Of a stretch of DNA of 64,000 nucleotides, positions 39,297-47,599 are shown one piece after another; position 1 is the first letter of the stretch; every line of letters starts with the position of its first letter. Location of the stretch: assembly GCF_016734805.1 (NCBI RefSeq), contig NZ_JAERQG010000002.1:186001-250000 (forward strand), in the 5' to 3' direction. The DNA comes from Marivirga atlantica. GTDB taxonomy: Bacteria > Bacteroidota > Bacteroidia > Cytophagales > Cyclobacteriaceae. A model generated the notes under the pieces. The model saw only the letters and a program-made list of their open reading frames with translations, made no database searches and had not been told where the DNA came from. The translations under genes and the position numbers were made by a program.

Positions 39297-40346
39297 GTGA
39301 AAAACATCAGGTTTGCTTTCATTTTAATCATTTTATCAGGGCTGGGTCACTTGGCAGAAGCGCAGTTTCGTAGAGGTAGTGCTAATAAAACGGTTACCTA
39401 TGAAGAGATGTATAATGATCCGTATGATATCAATAAGCTCTTTGTAGGGATTACTCCTATGTATGGTGACATCAATGTTGGTAACATAACTTCTGGCTTT
39501 GGACTTGATGCTATTTATTATTTAAATGATTTCATGCACTTCAAAGGCAATGTAAGAACACCATATTTTACGGGAAGTGACTTTGCCAGAAGTGCCGCAT
39601 TAAATAGTGAAAACTTTGATGGCAGAGCACGAAATTATATTTATGCTGAAGCAAGCATCTCTTATCATATTTGGGATAAAGAACAGGAGTCAGAAAGTAT
39701 GATTTCACTTTATTCAAAGAATTATGAAGGTGCTCAATGGGCCGCGAAGGTTCCAAAGCGAGCAGAGATTCCAAACAAGAGAAGAGAGATACTTTTTGCA
39801 AGATTAGGCGGAGTTTATTACGAAACAACATCAGAGTTATCGAGAGCGATAAAAGCACAGGGCGTAAATGTACGAGGCTATGGAGTGGAAGGTGGATCAG
39901 ACACTCTGAATGCAGCCAATATAGGTAGCGAGTCAATCTTCGGAAATGTATTAGGTTATGGGCTTAGCGTTGGTGGAGGTATCACCTGGATGAAAAATTT
40001 CGCTGCTAAGCCTGATAAAACTTATGAAGAGCTGGTTGACGACCATATTTTCACCACATTTCTGGATTTGTTTATATTACCTGTAATTACGGTTGAAGAA
40101 TTTCTACATAAGCCAAGTGATGCTACGCAGTTTTTCAGATACAGAGGTAGAGACATTAATACATTTATGTTTGGAGGTAGATTAGGTATTGATGGACATT
40201 TCAACAGAACATTAGGCTGGGGGTATGCAGCAGAGATAGGCGTGAGGCCCGGATTGCAAAAGAGGGGCTTTTACGGTTTAATTAAGATAACCTTCCCAAT
40301 GTATGGTACTAAGCTTGACTACAAAGTGGAAGCTTTCGGTAGATAA
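39297..40346 (+). CDS. Secreted/outer-membrane protein of unknown function
   Basis: 349 residues from a GTG start; the signal peptide runs to about residue 22 (GLGHLAEAQ). I do not recognise a family. The body alternates polar and hydrophobic residues in short strands with glycine-rich ends (GYGLSVGGGITWM, FMFGGRLGIDGHF, YAAEIGVRPGL), and the last strand-like segment ends in aromatic and basic residues (YKVEAFGR), which hints at an outer-membrane barrel. A non-barrel insert (AAKPDKTYEELVDDHIF) lies near 240-257. It is monocistronic, with its own promoter-like element and terminator. Confidence 0.6.
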   Translation: MKNIRFAFILIILSGLGHLAEAQFRRGSANKTVTYEEMYNDPYDINKLFVGITPMYGDINVGNITSGFGLDAIYYLNDFMHFKGNVRTPYFTGSDFARSAALNSENFDGRARNYIYAEASISYHIWDKEQESESMISLYSKNYEGAQWAAKVPKRAEIPNKRREILFARLGGVYYETTSELSRAIKAQGVNVRGYGVEGGSDTLNAANIGSESIFGNVLGYGLSVGGGITWMKNFAAKPDKTYEELVDDHIFTTFLDLFILPVITVEEFLHKPSDATQFFRYRGRDINTFMFGGRLGIDGHFNRTLGWGYAAEIGVRPGLQKRGFYGLIKITFPMYGTKLDYKVEAFGR

Positions 40347-40377
40347 AATATAAGTTCTTATTCAATAATATATGATG

Positions 40378-40403
40378 GGTAGTCTTTTCGACTACCTTTT
40401 TTT
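40378..40403 (+). terminator. Intrinsic terminator
   Basis: GGTAGTC (40378-40384), loop TTTTC, GACTACC (40390-40396), then seven T. It follows the unknown outer-membrane-like gene by 31 bases. Confidence 0.9.
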
Positions 40404-40500
40404 ATGCCTTTTAATTCAGGGGCTTTGGTGTTCACCATTTTATAGAATATAAGACAAAAGAATACTTTATGATAGACCTAGAGCTTTTTAAAACAAAAAA

Positions 40501-40518
40501 CCCTGACATTTGTCAGGG
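40501..40518 (-). terminator. Intrinsic terminator of the charged-protein/lipoprotein pair
   Basis: CCCTGAC (40501-40507) pairs with GTCAGGG (40512-40518) over ATTT. The run of A just before it becomes a T-tract on the minus strand. It lies 32 bases after the stop of the 207-residue gene. Confidence 0.85.
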
Positions 40519-40549
40519 TCTTTAAACTATCTATTAAACAACAAAACAA

Positions 40550-41173
40550 CTAATTCTTTTCTAATTCTACCTTTTCAGTTTCTTCTACTTCTTTCTCAAC
40601 TTTCTCTTTATCCATTTTCTTATGATTGGCTTTCATCATTTTAGCGTGTACTTTTTCATGATGTAATTCCATCTTTTCTCTGGCTGCTGCTATCTTTTCT
40701 TCAGCCATCCTGATTTTATTTTCCTTTTCCGCAATTTCTTCTTCAGTCATGCTACCATTCTTTTGAGCCTGATATACTTTTTCCTTTGCAGCAGCAATCT
40801 TAGCTTCAGACCTTTTGAGTGCTTCTTTAGCAGCCATCATGTTGCTGTGCGCATCCATCATTTTCTTTTTGGCTTCTTCTGATTTGAGCTGAGCAAATTC
40901 TTCTGAGCCTTGTCCTTTATGATGCATTTCATGTTTTTTCATGCTCGCATCTTTATGATGGTGCACATTTTTCATACTATCACCTTCTTTTCGATGCATG
41001 GCTTTGTGTTCTTTATCCATTTCCTTATGGATGTCAAGCTCTTTCTCAACCTCAGATTTTATTTTCTTTTTTTCCTGTGATTTACCTTGAGCCAAGACAT
41101 TAACACTTCCCAAAAGAAAGATGAGTAGCAATAGACCAGCAATGCTTGTGTATTTTTGAATATTCATGTTCAA
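40550..41173 (-). CDS. Secreted Lys/Glu/Met/His-rich coiled-coil protein, unknown
   Basis: 207 residues with a signal peptide (cleavage near NVLAQG, 30). The mature part is almost wholly Lys, Glu, Met, His and Ala in helical patterns (EKEMDKEHKAMHRKEGD, HHHKDASMKKHEMHHKG, MMDAHSNMMAAKEALKRSEA). The dense Met and His residues could bind copper or other metals, and the helices suggest a coiled coil. I do not recognise a family. A small lipoprotein with a similar acidic helical tail precedes it by 11 bases, so the pair is probably an operon acting in the periplasm. Confidence 0.65.
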   Translation of the reverse strand: MNMNIQKYTSIAGLLLLIFLLGSVNVLAQGKSQEKKKIKSEVEKELDIHKEMDKEHKAMHRKEGDSMKNVHHHKDASMKKHEMHHKGQGSEEFAQLKSEEAKKKMMDAHSNMMAAKEALKRSEAKIAAAKEKVYQAQKNGSMTEEEIAEKENKIRMAEEKIAAAREKMELHHEKVHAKMMKANHKKMDKEKVEKEVEETEKVELEKN

Positions 41174-41184
41174 ATAGTTTTTGG

Positions 41185-41397
41185 TTAAATATCTTCTAGC
41201 AATTTATCTACTTCCTGCTCTACTTCTTCAGCCTCTTGCTTGGCGCTTTGACTTTCATCTTTGGCTTCTTTGGCTAATTCTTCTTCCATTTCCACAGTTA
41301 TAGAATCATTGTTCATTTGTTCTTTTTGCTTATCTGAACTGCATGATGTGATAAAAAGAAGACCAAAAAAGGCTACTAAAAGAATGTTTAATTTCAT
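41185..41397 (-). CDS. Small acidic lipoprotein
   Basis: 70 residues. The lipobox FITSCSSD places the lipidated Cys at 19. The remaining residues are mostly Glu, Lys, Gln and Asp in one long predicted helix (MEEELAKEAKDESQSAKQEA...). There is no recognised domain. It is the first gene of a two-gene unit with the Lys/Glu/Met/His-rich protein. Confidence 0.6.
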   Translation of the reverse strand: MKLNILLVAFFGLLFITSCSSDKQKEQMNNDSITVEMEEELAKEAKDESQSAKQEAEEVEQEVDKLLEDI

Positions 41398-41500
41398 AGG
41401 TTAATTGGTTATAGTGTCTCATTAAGTTAACCATTTGAAATTTGAAAAGAAATATTTTTCGCAGAATTATGCAATCGTTTGAATAAGATTAGCAATAACT

Positions 41501-41995
41501 CTATTGAGTTATTTTTTTTACTTCTAAAAGGTCTTTGCACTCATTTAAAAGCGAGGAGGTGGTTTTATTAAAAACAGGATGAACAAAGTTCGGAGCTATT
41601 TCATGAAGAGGTTCAAGAGTAAATCTTCTTTCATGTAGATAGGTGTGAGGTATCACTAACCTTTGGCTTTTAATTACCTCATTAGCATAATATAAAATGT
41701 CAATATCAATAATTCGCTCTCCCCACATTTCCTTTCTAATACGACCAATTTGTTTTTCAATGGCCAGTATTTTCTCAAGTAAAGCTGTGGACGATAAGTT
41801 TGTTGAAATTTCTATTACTTGATTGAGAAAGTTTTGTTGGTCTGTTTTACCCCAGGCAGCAGTTTCATAAATAGATGATGTTTGCTCCACTTCTATTTCA
41901 TCACCTGCAATATATTGCATGGCACTCAATAGGTTTTTGTTTCTGTCACCTAAATTTGTTCCCAATAGTAAAAAAGCCTGCTTCATCATTTCCAA
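41501..41995 (-). CDS. folK: 2-amino-4-hydroxy-6-hydroxymethyldihydropteridine pyrophosphokinase
   Basis: 164 residues. FLLLGTNLGDRNKNLLSAM, SSIYETAAWGKTDQQNFLNQ, ERIIDIDILYY and IPHTYLHERRFTLEPLHEI are the conserved HPPK motifs, including the Asp pair that binds Mg2+. The enzyme makes the pyrophosphorylated pterin precursor of folate. An alternative start three codons in (MKQAFLL) is equally good. No other folate gene lies beside it here. Confidence 0.95.
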   Translation of the reverse strand: MEMMKQAFLLLGTNLGDRNKNLLSAMQYIAGDEIEVEQTSSIYETAAWGKTDQQNFLNQVIEISTNLSSTALLEKILAIEKQIGRIRKEMWGERIIDIDILYYANEVIKSQRLVIPHTYLHERRFTLEPLHEIAPNFVHPVFNKTTSSLLNECKDLLEVKKITQ

Positions 41996-42175
41996 ATAAT
42001 AGTTTAATTTATGTTTTTATGTGCAATCAATTTTGTGTTTTCCATCCAAAGGCTGATCAGACCAAAAATAGAATTATGCTTTCATAAGCCATTCTTTTAT
42101 AGCAGTTTTGTTAATTGAAATCATTAAAAATGATAAAATTATTTAATTAGTACTTTATTTATCAACTTATACTTT

Positions 42176-43927
42176 ATGAAAAGCTTCTTTAAAATATTTT
42201 TTGCCTCGCTTCTGGCCTTCATGGTATTCTGCATCGGAGGGTTCTTTTTATTAGTTGGCATAGCAGCCTCAGGTGATGAGGTAAAAGTTCCTAAAAATGC
42301 ATATTTAAAAATTGATCTTAACAGACCTATCCTGGAAATGACTGCTGATGATCCATTTGCAGAACTTAGTCAAGCATTAGGTGACGGTCCCGCACCGGTT
42401 AGTCTCAAGGCTATTCTGGAATCTATTGAACATGCTGCAACAGATGATAATATCAAAGGCATTTATCTTGAGGCCTCAATGCCAATGGCTGGTTTTGCTC
42501 AGCTTGAAGAAATAAGAGTTGCCTTAAATGAATTTAAAGTTTCAGAAAAACCAATCATAAGTTATAGCGAGATATTTTCAGAAGGCGGTTATTATGTGGC
42601 TTCTGTAGCGGATCATTTGTTACTTAATCCGGTAGGAATGTTGGAATTCAATGGTCTGGCTTCGGAAGTAACCTTCTTTAAAGGAACTTTCGAAAAACTA
42701 AATATTCAGCCTCAGATTTTCAGAGTAGGTAATTTTAAAAGTGCCGTAGAACCTTTTATCCGCAAGGATATGAGTGCTGCAAATAAGGAGCAGATAAGCG
42801 TTCTTTTGGACAATGTTTATGGGCACTTCTTGAGTCAGGTTGCTGAATCAAGAGGCCTCAAATTGGAGGATCTTAAAAATGTTTCTTCCAAAATGTTGGT
42901 ACGCGAACCAAAGGATGCCGTAAAATATGGCTTAATAGATAATGTTGTTTACTATGATGAGGTACTTGCCCTATTAAGGGAGAATGCCGGCCTTGGTGAA
43001 AATCAGGATATTCCGATGATTGGCATTACCAACTACGAGAAAACATTTGTTGCGGAGAAGTATAAAGCTAATAGAATTGCTGTTATAGTGGCTGAAGGTA
43101 CAATTGTAAGTGGAAAAGGTGATGGCACTACTATCGGTTCTGATAAATTTGCTCGAGAGATTAGAAAAGCGAGATTAGATGATAAAATCAAGGCTATAGT
43201 ATTAAGAATAAATAGTCCTGGTGGAAGTGCCTTAGCCTCTGATGTGATGTGGAGAGAAGTGCAGTTGGCAAAACAGGTGAAACCCGTTATTGCTTCTATG
43301 TCGAGTGTTGCAGCATCTGGTGGGTATTATATGGCTATGGGTTGTGATACTATTGTTGCGCATCCTAATACAATTACTGGTTCGATTGGTGTTTTTTCAA
43401 TAATTCCTGATTTATCAAAATTCATGGATACTAAGTTGGGGATCACTTTTGATGGAGTTCAAACCGGAGAATATTCAAATCTTTACACAGTAACAAGAAG
43501 CTTAAATGAAGCAGAGCAGCAAATAATCCAAAACGGAGTAAACCAGATTTACGAAGATTTCACAACTAAGGCGGCTAATGGCAGAAATATGTCTCATGAA
43601 GCACTTCTTGAGGTAGCTTCCGGAAGAGTTTGGTCTGGTATTGAAGCCAAAGAAAAAGGTCTTGTAGATGTTTTAGGCAATATGGATAAAGCTGTAGAAA
43701 TTGCAGCAAATGCCGCTGGTTTAGCAGAGGACGATTACATGCGTGTTTACTATCCTGAGAAATTACCATTTATCCAGCAATTGGCTAAAAGCCTTGAAGG
43801 AAATACCAAAGTGTTAATTGATGCTTACACTTTAGGAGAGATGGCTCCATATATGAAAGACTTTAAACATGTAATGGAAAACAGAGGATTGCAAACTCGC
43901 ATGCCTTTTGATTTGGAAATCAAATAA
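42176..43927 (+). CDS. sppA: Signal peptide peptidase SppA, 67K type
   Basis: 583 residues, a two-domain S49 peptidase like E. coli SppA. There is one N-terminal membrane helix (8-28). The first domain holds the general-base Lys in RVGNFKSAVEPFIRKDMS (about 180-197), and the second the nucleophile Ser in ASMSSVAASGGYYMAMG (about 370-386). It degrades cleaved signal peptides in the membrane. It lies 42 bases upstream of bioB with no terminator seen between them. Confidence 0.95.
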   Translation: MKSFFKIFFASLLAFMVFCIGGFFLLVGIAASGDEVKVPKNAYLKIDLNRPILEMTADDPFAELSQALGDGPAPVSLKAILESIEHAATDDNIKGIYLEASMPMAGFAQLEEIRVALNEFKVSEKPIISYSEIFSEGGYYVASVADHLLLNPVGMLEFNGLASEVTFFKGTFEKLNIQPQIFRVGNFKSAVEPFIRKDMSAANKEQISVLLDNVYGHFLSQVAESRGLKLEDLKNVSSKMLVREPKDAVKYGLIDNVVYYDEVLALLRENAGLGENQDIPMIGITNYEKTFVAEKYKANRIAVIVAEGTIVSGKGDGTTIGSDKFAREIRKARLDDKIKAIVLRINSPGGSALASDVMWREVQLAKQVKPVIASMSSVAASGGYYMAMGCDTIVAHPNTITGSIGVFSIIPDLSKFMDTKLGITFDGVQTGEYSNLYTVTRSLNEAEQQIIQNGVNQIYEDFTTKAANGRNMSHEALLEVASGRVWSGIEAKEKGLVDVLGNMDKAVEIAANAAGLAEDDYMRVYYPEKLPFIQQLAKSLEGNTKVLIDAYTLGEMAPYMKDFKHVMENRGLQTRMPFDLEIK

Positions 43928-43969
43928 ATTGCCCGTTTTTTTACCAATCAATTCAACAACTAAAACTGA

Positions 43970-44983
43970 ATGACTGAAATTAGAAATAACTGGACCAAAG
44001 AAGAGATTAGTGAGATATATAATCAGCCTATTTTAGAGCTGATTTATAGGGCTGCTACAGTTCACAGAGAGTTTAATGATCCTCAAGAGGTGCAAGTTTG
44101 TACACTTTTAAGTGTGAAAACAGGTGGTTGTCCTGAAGATTGTGCTTATTGCCCGCAGGCTGCCAGGTATCATACAGATGTTAAAGTACATAAGTTACTT
44201 CCTACCGAAGAGGTAATAGAAAGTGCACGCATTGCAAAGGAAAATGGAAGTACTCGTTTCTGTATGGGGGCCGCCTGGAGAGAAGTGAGAGATAATAGAG
44301 ATTTCGATAGAGTGTTAGATATGGTAAAAGGTATCAACTCTATGGATATGGAAGTTTGCTGCACATTGGGTATGCTTACCGAAGAACAAGCGCAGAAGCT
44401 AAAAGATGCCGGCTTATATGCTTATAACCACAACTTAGATACTTCCGAAGAACATTATGATGATATCATTTCTACCAGAACTTATGATGACAGGTTGGAT
44501 ACTATCGGAAATGTAAGAAAGGCTAAAATATCGGTTTGTTCAGGAGGTATAATAGGACTTGGTGAGCAGCACACTGATAGAGTTGGTATGCTACATACAT
44601 TGGCTACTATGGAAGAGCACCCTGAATCAGTTCCTGTAAATGCATTGGTTCCTGTAGAAGGCACTCCATTAGAGAAGCAGCCAAAGGTTTCTGTTTGGGA
44701 AATGGTTAGAATGATTGCCACAGCAAGAATTACAATGCCTGAGGCGATGGTGAGGCTTTCAGCTGGTAGAGTAAGGATGAGTAAGGAAGAGCAGGCCTTA
44801 TGTTTTATGGCGGGTGCTAATTCAATTTTCGCTGGAGATAAATTATTAACTACACCTAATCCAGAAGTTAATGAAGATGCGGAATTATTCCAGACACTAA
44901 ATTTGAAGCCAAGAAAAGCCTTTAAAGATAAAGAAAAGGGAGTTGAATTTCAGCAAATTCCTAGCGCTGTAAACGCTGAATAA
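43970..44983 (+). CDS. bioB: Biotin synthase
   Basis: 337 residues. The radical-SAM CxxxCxxC is in [16 protein letters not shown] (about 52-67). [41 protein letters not shown] and the Arg in AGRVRMSKE, plus [15 protein letters not shown], complete the BioB pattern with ligands of the auxiliary 2Fe-2S cluster. It inserts sulfur into dethiobiotin. No other bio gene accompanies it. A bidirectional terminator follows. Confidence 0.98.
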   Translation: MTEIRNNWTKEEISEIYNQPILELIYRAATVHREFNDPQEVQVCTLLSVKTGGCPEDCAYCPQAARYHTDVKVHKLLPTEEVIESARIAKENGSTRFCMGAAWREVRDNRDFDRVLDMVKGINSMDMEVCCTLGMLTEEQAQKLKDAGLYAYNHNLDTSEEHYDDIISTRTYDDRLDTIGNVRKAKISVCSGGIIGLGEQHTDRVGMLHTLATMEEHPESVPVNALVPVEGTPLEKQPKVSVWEMVRMIATARITMPEAMVRLSAGRVRMSKEEQALCFMAGANSIFAGDKLLTTPNPEVNEDAELFQTLNLKPRKAFKDKEKGVEFQQIPSAVNAE

Positions 44984-45007
44984 GATATAATGAATCATTT
45001 TAAAAAG

Positions 45008-45038
45008 GGCATTCTGCTATTAGTGGAATGCCTTTTTT
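45008..45038. terminator. Intrinsic terminator after bioB (possibly bidirectional)
   Basis: GGCATTC (45008-45014) pairs with GAATGCC (45026-45032) over an 11-nt loop, with A before and seven T after, so it can serve bioB and, from the other side, the small minus-strand gene. Confidence 0.85.
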
Positions 45039-45247
45039 TAATTATTTAGTTTCATTATTTGATTGATTATAATCAAAATTAAAATTGCTAGACCGGATGA
45101 GACTAAAGCCAATAATAACATTAAATAAGAATTTGGGCTAAAGCTATTGTAAGGTAGGAAGAGCATAAATAGACTAGTAATTAATATAATTAGAAGAATA
45201 GAAATCGATGTTTTGAAGAAGGAGAAATGTTTTAATTTAAAGTTCAT
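45038..45247 (-). CDS. Small membrane protein, unknown (possible)
   Basis: 69 residues from the ATG at 45247. Two hydrophobic helices (about 14-34 and 42-64: SISILLIILITSLFMLFL; LMLLLALVSSGLAILILI) make up most of it. No family is recognised. An earlier in-frame ATG at 45310 would overlap the divergent amylase leader and is less likely. The ORF could be coding, as its composition is typical of short membrane proteins, but without relatives it remains uncertain. Confidence 0.4.
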   Translation of the reverse strand: MNFKLKHFSFFKTSISILLIILITSLFMLFLPYNSFSPNSYLMLLLALVSSGLAILILIIINQIMKLNN

Positions 45248-45331
45248 ATATAATTTATTGATAATTTGCGCATGGATTCCAAAATACACATTTTGTGTTA
45301 TCTTTTCCATTTTACTCGATCGAAATTGCTC

Positions 45332-47017
45332 ATGAAAAAATTAAACCAACTTGTTTTACTACTTTTAACAATTCTATTTGCATGCCAACAAACAAATGAG
45401 AAGTCAGATTTTTCTCAGGAAAAAACAGAATTGAAAGCCCCTTTCCTATGGGAGAATGCCACTGTATATTTCATGCTAACAGATCGCTTCAATAATGCCG
45501 ATTCAACCAATGAACAGAATTATGGACGTAAAGCTGATGGTGCTCCACTCAGAAGCTTTATGGGGGGAGATATCAAAGGAGTAACTGAAAAAATTAAAGA
45601 TGGATACTTTGATAGGCTAGGAGTAAATGCTATCTGGATGACGCCTGTTGTAGAGCAAATTCATGGTTATGTGGATGAAGGTACGGGTAAGAGTTATGGT
45701 TTTCATGGTTACTGGGCAAAAGATTGGACTGCTCTAGACAAGAATTTTGGTGATATGGAAACCTATTCTGAGTTTGTTAAAACAGCTCATGAACACGGTA
45801 TTCGTGTAATTATGGATGTGGTGCTTAATCATACAGGACCTGTTACTCCAGATGATCCCCAATGGCCAGAGAGTTGGGTGAGAACCTCTCCTTCATGCAA
45901 CTATCAAAACTATGAAAGTACAGTGAGCTGTACATTAGTGGAAAATCTTCCTGATATCCTCACAGCAAAGGAAGAGGAGGTAGCACTTCCTCAACAGCTC
46001 ATCAACAAATGGAAGGCAGAGGGTAGATATGAAAAGGAAGTAGCAGAATTAGATGCTTTCTTTAAACGAACAGGTTACCCACGTGCTCCAAAATATTATC
46101 TTATTAAATGGTTGGCAGACTATGTGCGCGAGTTTGGTATAGATGGTTTCAGGATTGATACAGCCAAACATGTTGAAGCCGGAGTTTGGGGCGAGTTATA
46201 CAAGGAGTTATTACAAGCCTTAAAAGACTGGAAAGCTGAACATCCGGAAGAGAAGTTAGATGACAAAGATTTTTATATGCTAGGTGAAGTGTATGGCTAT
46301 TCTATACATAATGGATTAAACTATGGTTATGATGGAGATACTTTAGTTAACTTTTATGATCAGGGTTTTAAAAGCATTATTAATTTTTCTCTTAAGTATG
46401 AAGTTAAAGAAAAAACAGCTGATAAGTTATTTAGTGAATATGCTGCCATTCTGAATAATGGTGAACTAAAAGGAAATACAGTGTTGAATTATTTAGCATC
46501 ACATGATGATCACCACCCTTTTGATGCTGATAGGACCAATGTTTTTGAAACGGCTAATTATCTAATGTTAACACCTGGCTCAGCACAAATATATTATGGA
46601 GATGAATCAGCGCGTAAGCTCAATGCAGAAGCTGAAGGCGATGCAAAACTGCGTTCATTTATGAATTGGAATGAAATTGAGGACAATGCCCAGAGAGAGG
46701 GCTATACTATTAAGGAAGTACTCGCTCACTACCAGAAACTTGGTCAGTTCAGAAAAAATCATCCATCAGTTGGAGCAGGTGAACATCAAATGCTGAATGA
46801 GAGCCCTTATGTCTTTAAAAGGAGTTTTTCTAAAGGAAATTATACCGATGTAGTTGTTGTTTCAATGGAGCCCAATCTTAATGAGCTATCTGTAGAGAAT
46901 GTTTTTACTGAGGGCACAAAAGTGCGTAACTACTATACAGGTGAGGAAACCGTAGTTGAGGATGGAAAGGTCAATTTGGAAAGAAAAGGGAGATTAATTT
47001 TGTTGGAAAAAATATAA
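45332..47017 (+). CDS. Alpha-amylase-family (GH13) lipoprotein
   Basis: 561 residues from the ATG at 45332, which yields a clean lipoprotein signal (LLTILFACQQ; Cys about 18). An upstream in-frame ATG at 45266 adds residues unlike a signal. The catalytic barrel shows VYFMLTDRFNN, MDVVLNHTG, GFRIDTAKHVE (nucleophile Asp about 273), YMLGEVYG (acid/base Glu about 316) and LASHDDHH (Asp about 391). It would hydrolyse alpha-1,4-linked glucans in the periplasm or at the surface. No SusC/SusD pair or other starch genes lie next to it, so it is not in a typical polysaccharide utilisation locus. Confidence 0.92.
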   Translation: MKKLNQLVLLLLTILFACQQTNEKSDFSQEKTELKAPFLWENATVYFMLTDRFNNADSTNEQNYGRKADGAPLRSFMGGDIKGVTEKIKDGYFDRLGVNAIWMTPVVEQIHGYVDEGTGKSYGFHGYWAKDWTALDKNFGDMETYSEFVKTAHEHGIRVIMDVVLNHTGPVTPDDPQWPESWVRTSPSCNYQNYESTVSCTLVENLPDILTAKEEEVALPQQLINKWKAEGRYEKEVAELDAFFKRTGYPRAPKYYLIKWLADYVREFGIDGFRIDTAKHVEAGVWGELYKELLQALKDWKAEHPEEKLDDKDFYMLGEVYGYSIHNGLNYGYDGDTLVNFYDQGFKSIINFSLKYEVKEKTADKLFSEYAAILNNGELKGNTVLNYLASHDDHHPFDADRTNVFETANYLMLTPGSAQIYYGDESARKLNAEAEGDAKLRSFMNWNEIEDNAQREGYTIKEVLAHYQKLGQFRKNHPSVGAGEHQMLNESPYVFKRSFSKGNYTDVVVVSMEPNLNELSVENVFTEGTKVRNYYTGEETVVEDGKVNLERKGRLILLEKI

Positions 47018-47025
47018 ATTGTGGC

Positions 47026-47092
47026 TTCTAAAAGCAATGAACTTTTAGAATAAATTTATTTGGAAATAGTTTCATATGAAGCTATTTCCAAA
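47026..47092 (+). terminator. Two hairpins after the GH13 gene
   Basis: TTCTAAAAG / CTTTTAGAA (47026-47050, 7-nt loop) and TTTGGAAATAG / CTATTTCCAAA (47059-47092, 12-nt loop, itself holding TTCATATGAA) are both perfect inverted repeats. The stems are AT-rich and lack clear T-tracts; they may act in termination or mRNA protection. Confidence 0.4.
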
Positions 47093-47185
47093 GTTGTTGA
47101 AATATAAATTGAGTATTTTTCTTGTAATTATTTGAAAGTAACTTTATTGGCTCGACATATCTCGACTTAATCTAAGTACCACCAG

Positions 47186-47500
47186 TCAAAATAGATCAAG
47201 TGCAGATGGAGCATAAAAGGGTTCTTCTCTCCAGATATGCGTAATTGTGGCACCTGCCATTACTAATGCAGCCAATGGCAGTAGTCTTCTTAATGACTTT
47301 ACAAACATAGGATAATTAAACCCAAACCATCCAAAACTTCTAGTATTCCAATTATTAAGAGGCTAATAGGGGAGAAATCAGTTGCCATTCTATATTAGGG
47401 GCTACTATTAATTCTTCTTAAGGTGTAAGAATCTTCATTGCTCCTGCTCCTAAAAGGAGATCGCTAAAAGAATTTATAGAATCCATGCTACTACTTTCAT
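47186..47500 (-). pseudogene. Decayed DoxX-family membrane protein gene
   Basis: Reading the minus strand across frames recovers a DoxX-like protein in order: MKVVAWIL and ILLAISF (47500 on), LLLGAGAMKILTP and EELIVAPNIEWQLISPLLAS, then IIGILEVLDGLGLII, then RRLLPLAALVMAGATITHIW and REEPFYAPSALDLF. These are the conserved family segments, but they lie in different frames and are broken by several stops. At least three frame changes are needed. No intact start-to-stop reading exists. A degraded single-copy gene is therefore the best explanation. It sits between the GH13 gene and a large metalloprotease gene. Confidence 0.8.
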
Positions 47501-47554
47501 AGCTATTCTGATAGGTCTGGTATTTAATTTAACCAATTTCGAGGCATAAAAAAA

Positions 47555-47575
47555 GAGGTGCCTTTTGAGCACCTC
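47555..47575 (-). terminator. Intrinsic terminator of the metalloprotease gene
   Basis: GAGGTGC (47555-47561) pairs with GCACCTC (47569-47575) over CTTTTGA; on the minus strand it is followed by seven T. It lies 25 bases after the stop of the M43 gene. Confidence 0.88.
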
Positions 47576-47599
47576 CTTTCAACAAGATTTATATTGATG

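Noticed and set aside
39568-39936. 122-codon antisense frame within the 349-residue outer-membrane-like gene
   Set aside because: Its sequence lacks any domain texture, and the forward gene has a signal peptide and terminator.
45332-47017. Starch utilisation (Sus-like) locus around the GH13 lipoprotein
   Set aside because: No SusC/SusD pair or further glycosidase lies near; the gene stands alone.
47018-47599. Possible prophage or transposon scar in the gap after the GH13 gene
   Set aside because: The gap is explained by two hairpins, a decayed DoxX gene and a terminator; no terminal repeats or integrase/transposase remnants are visible.
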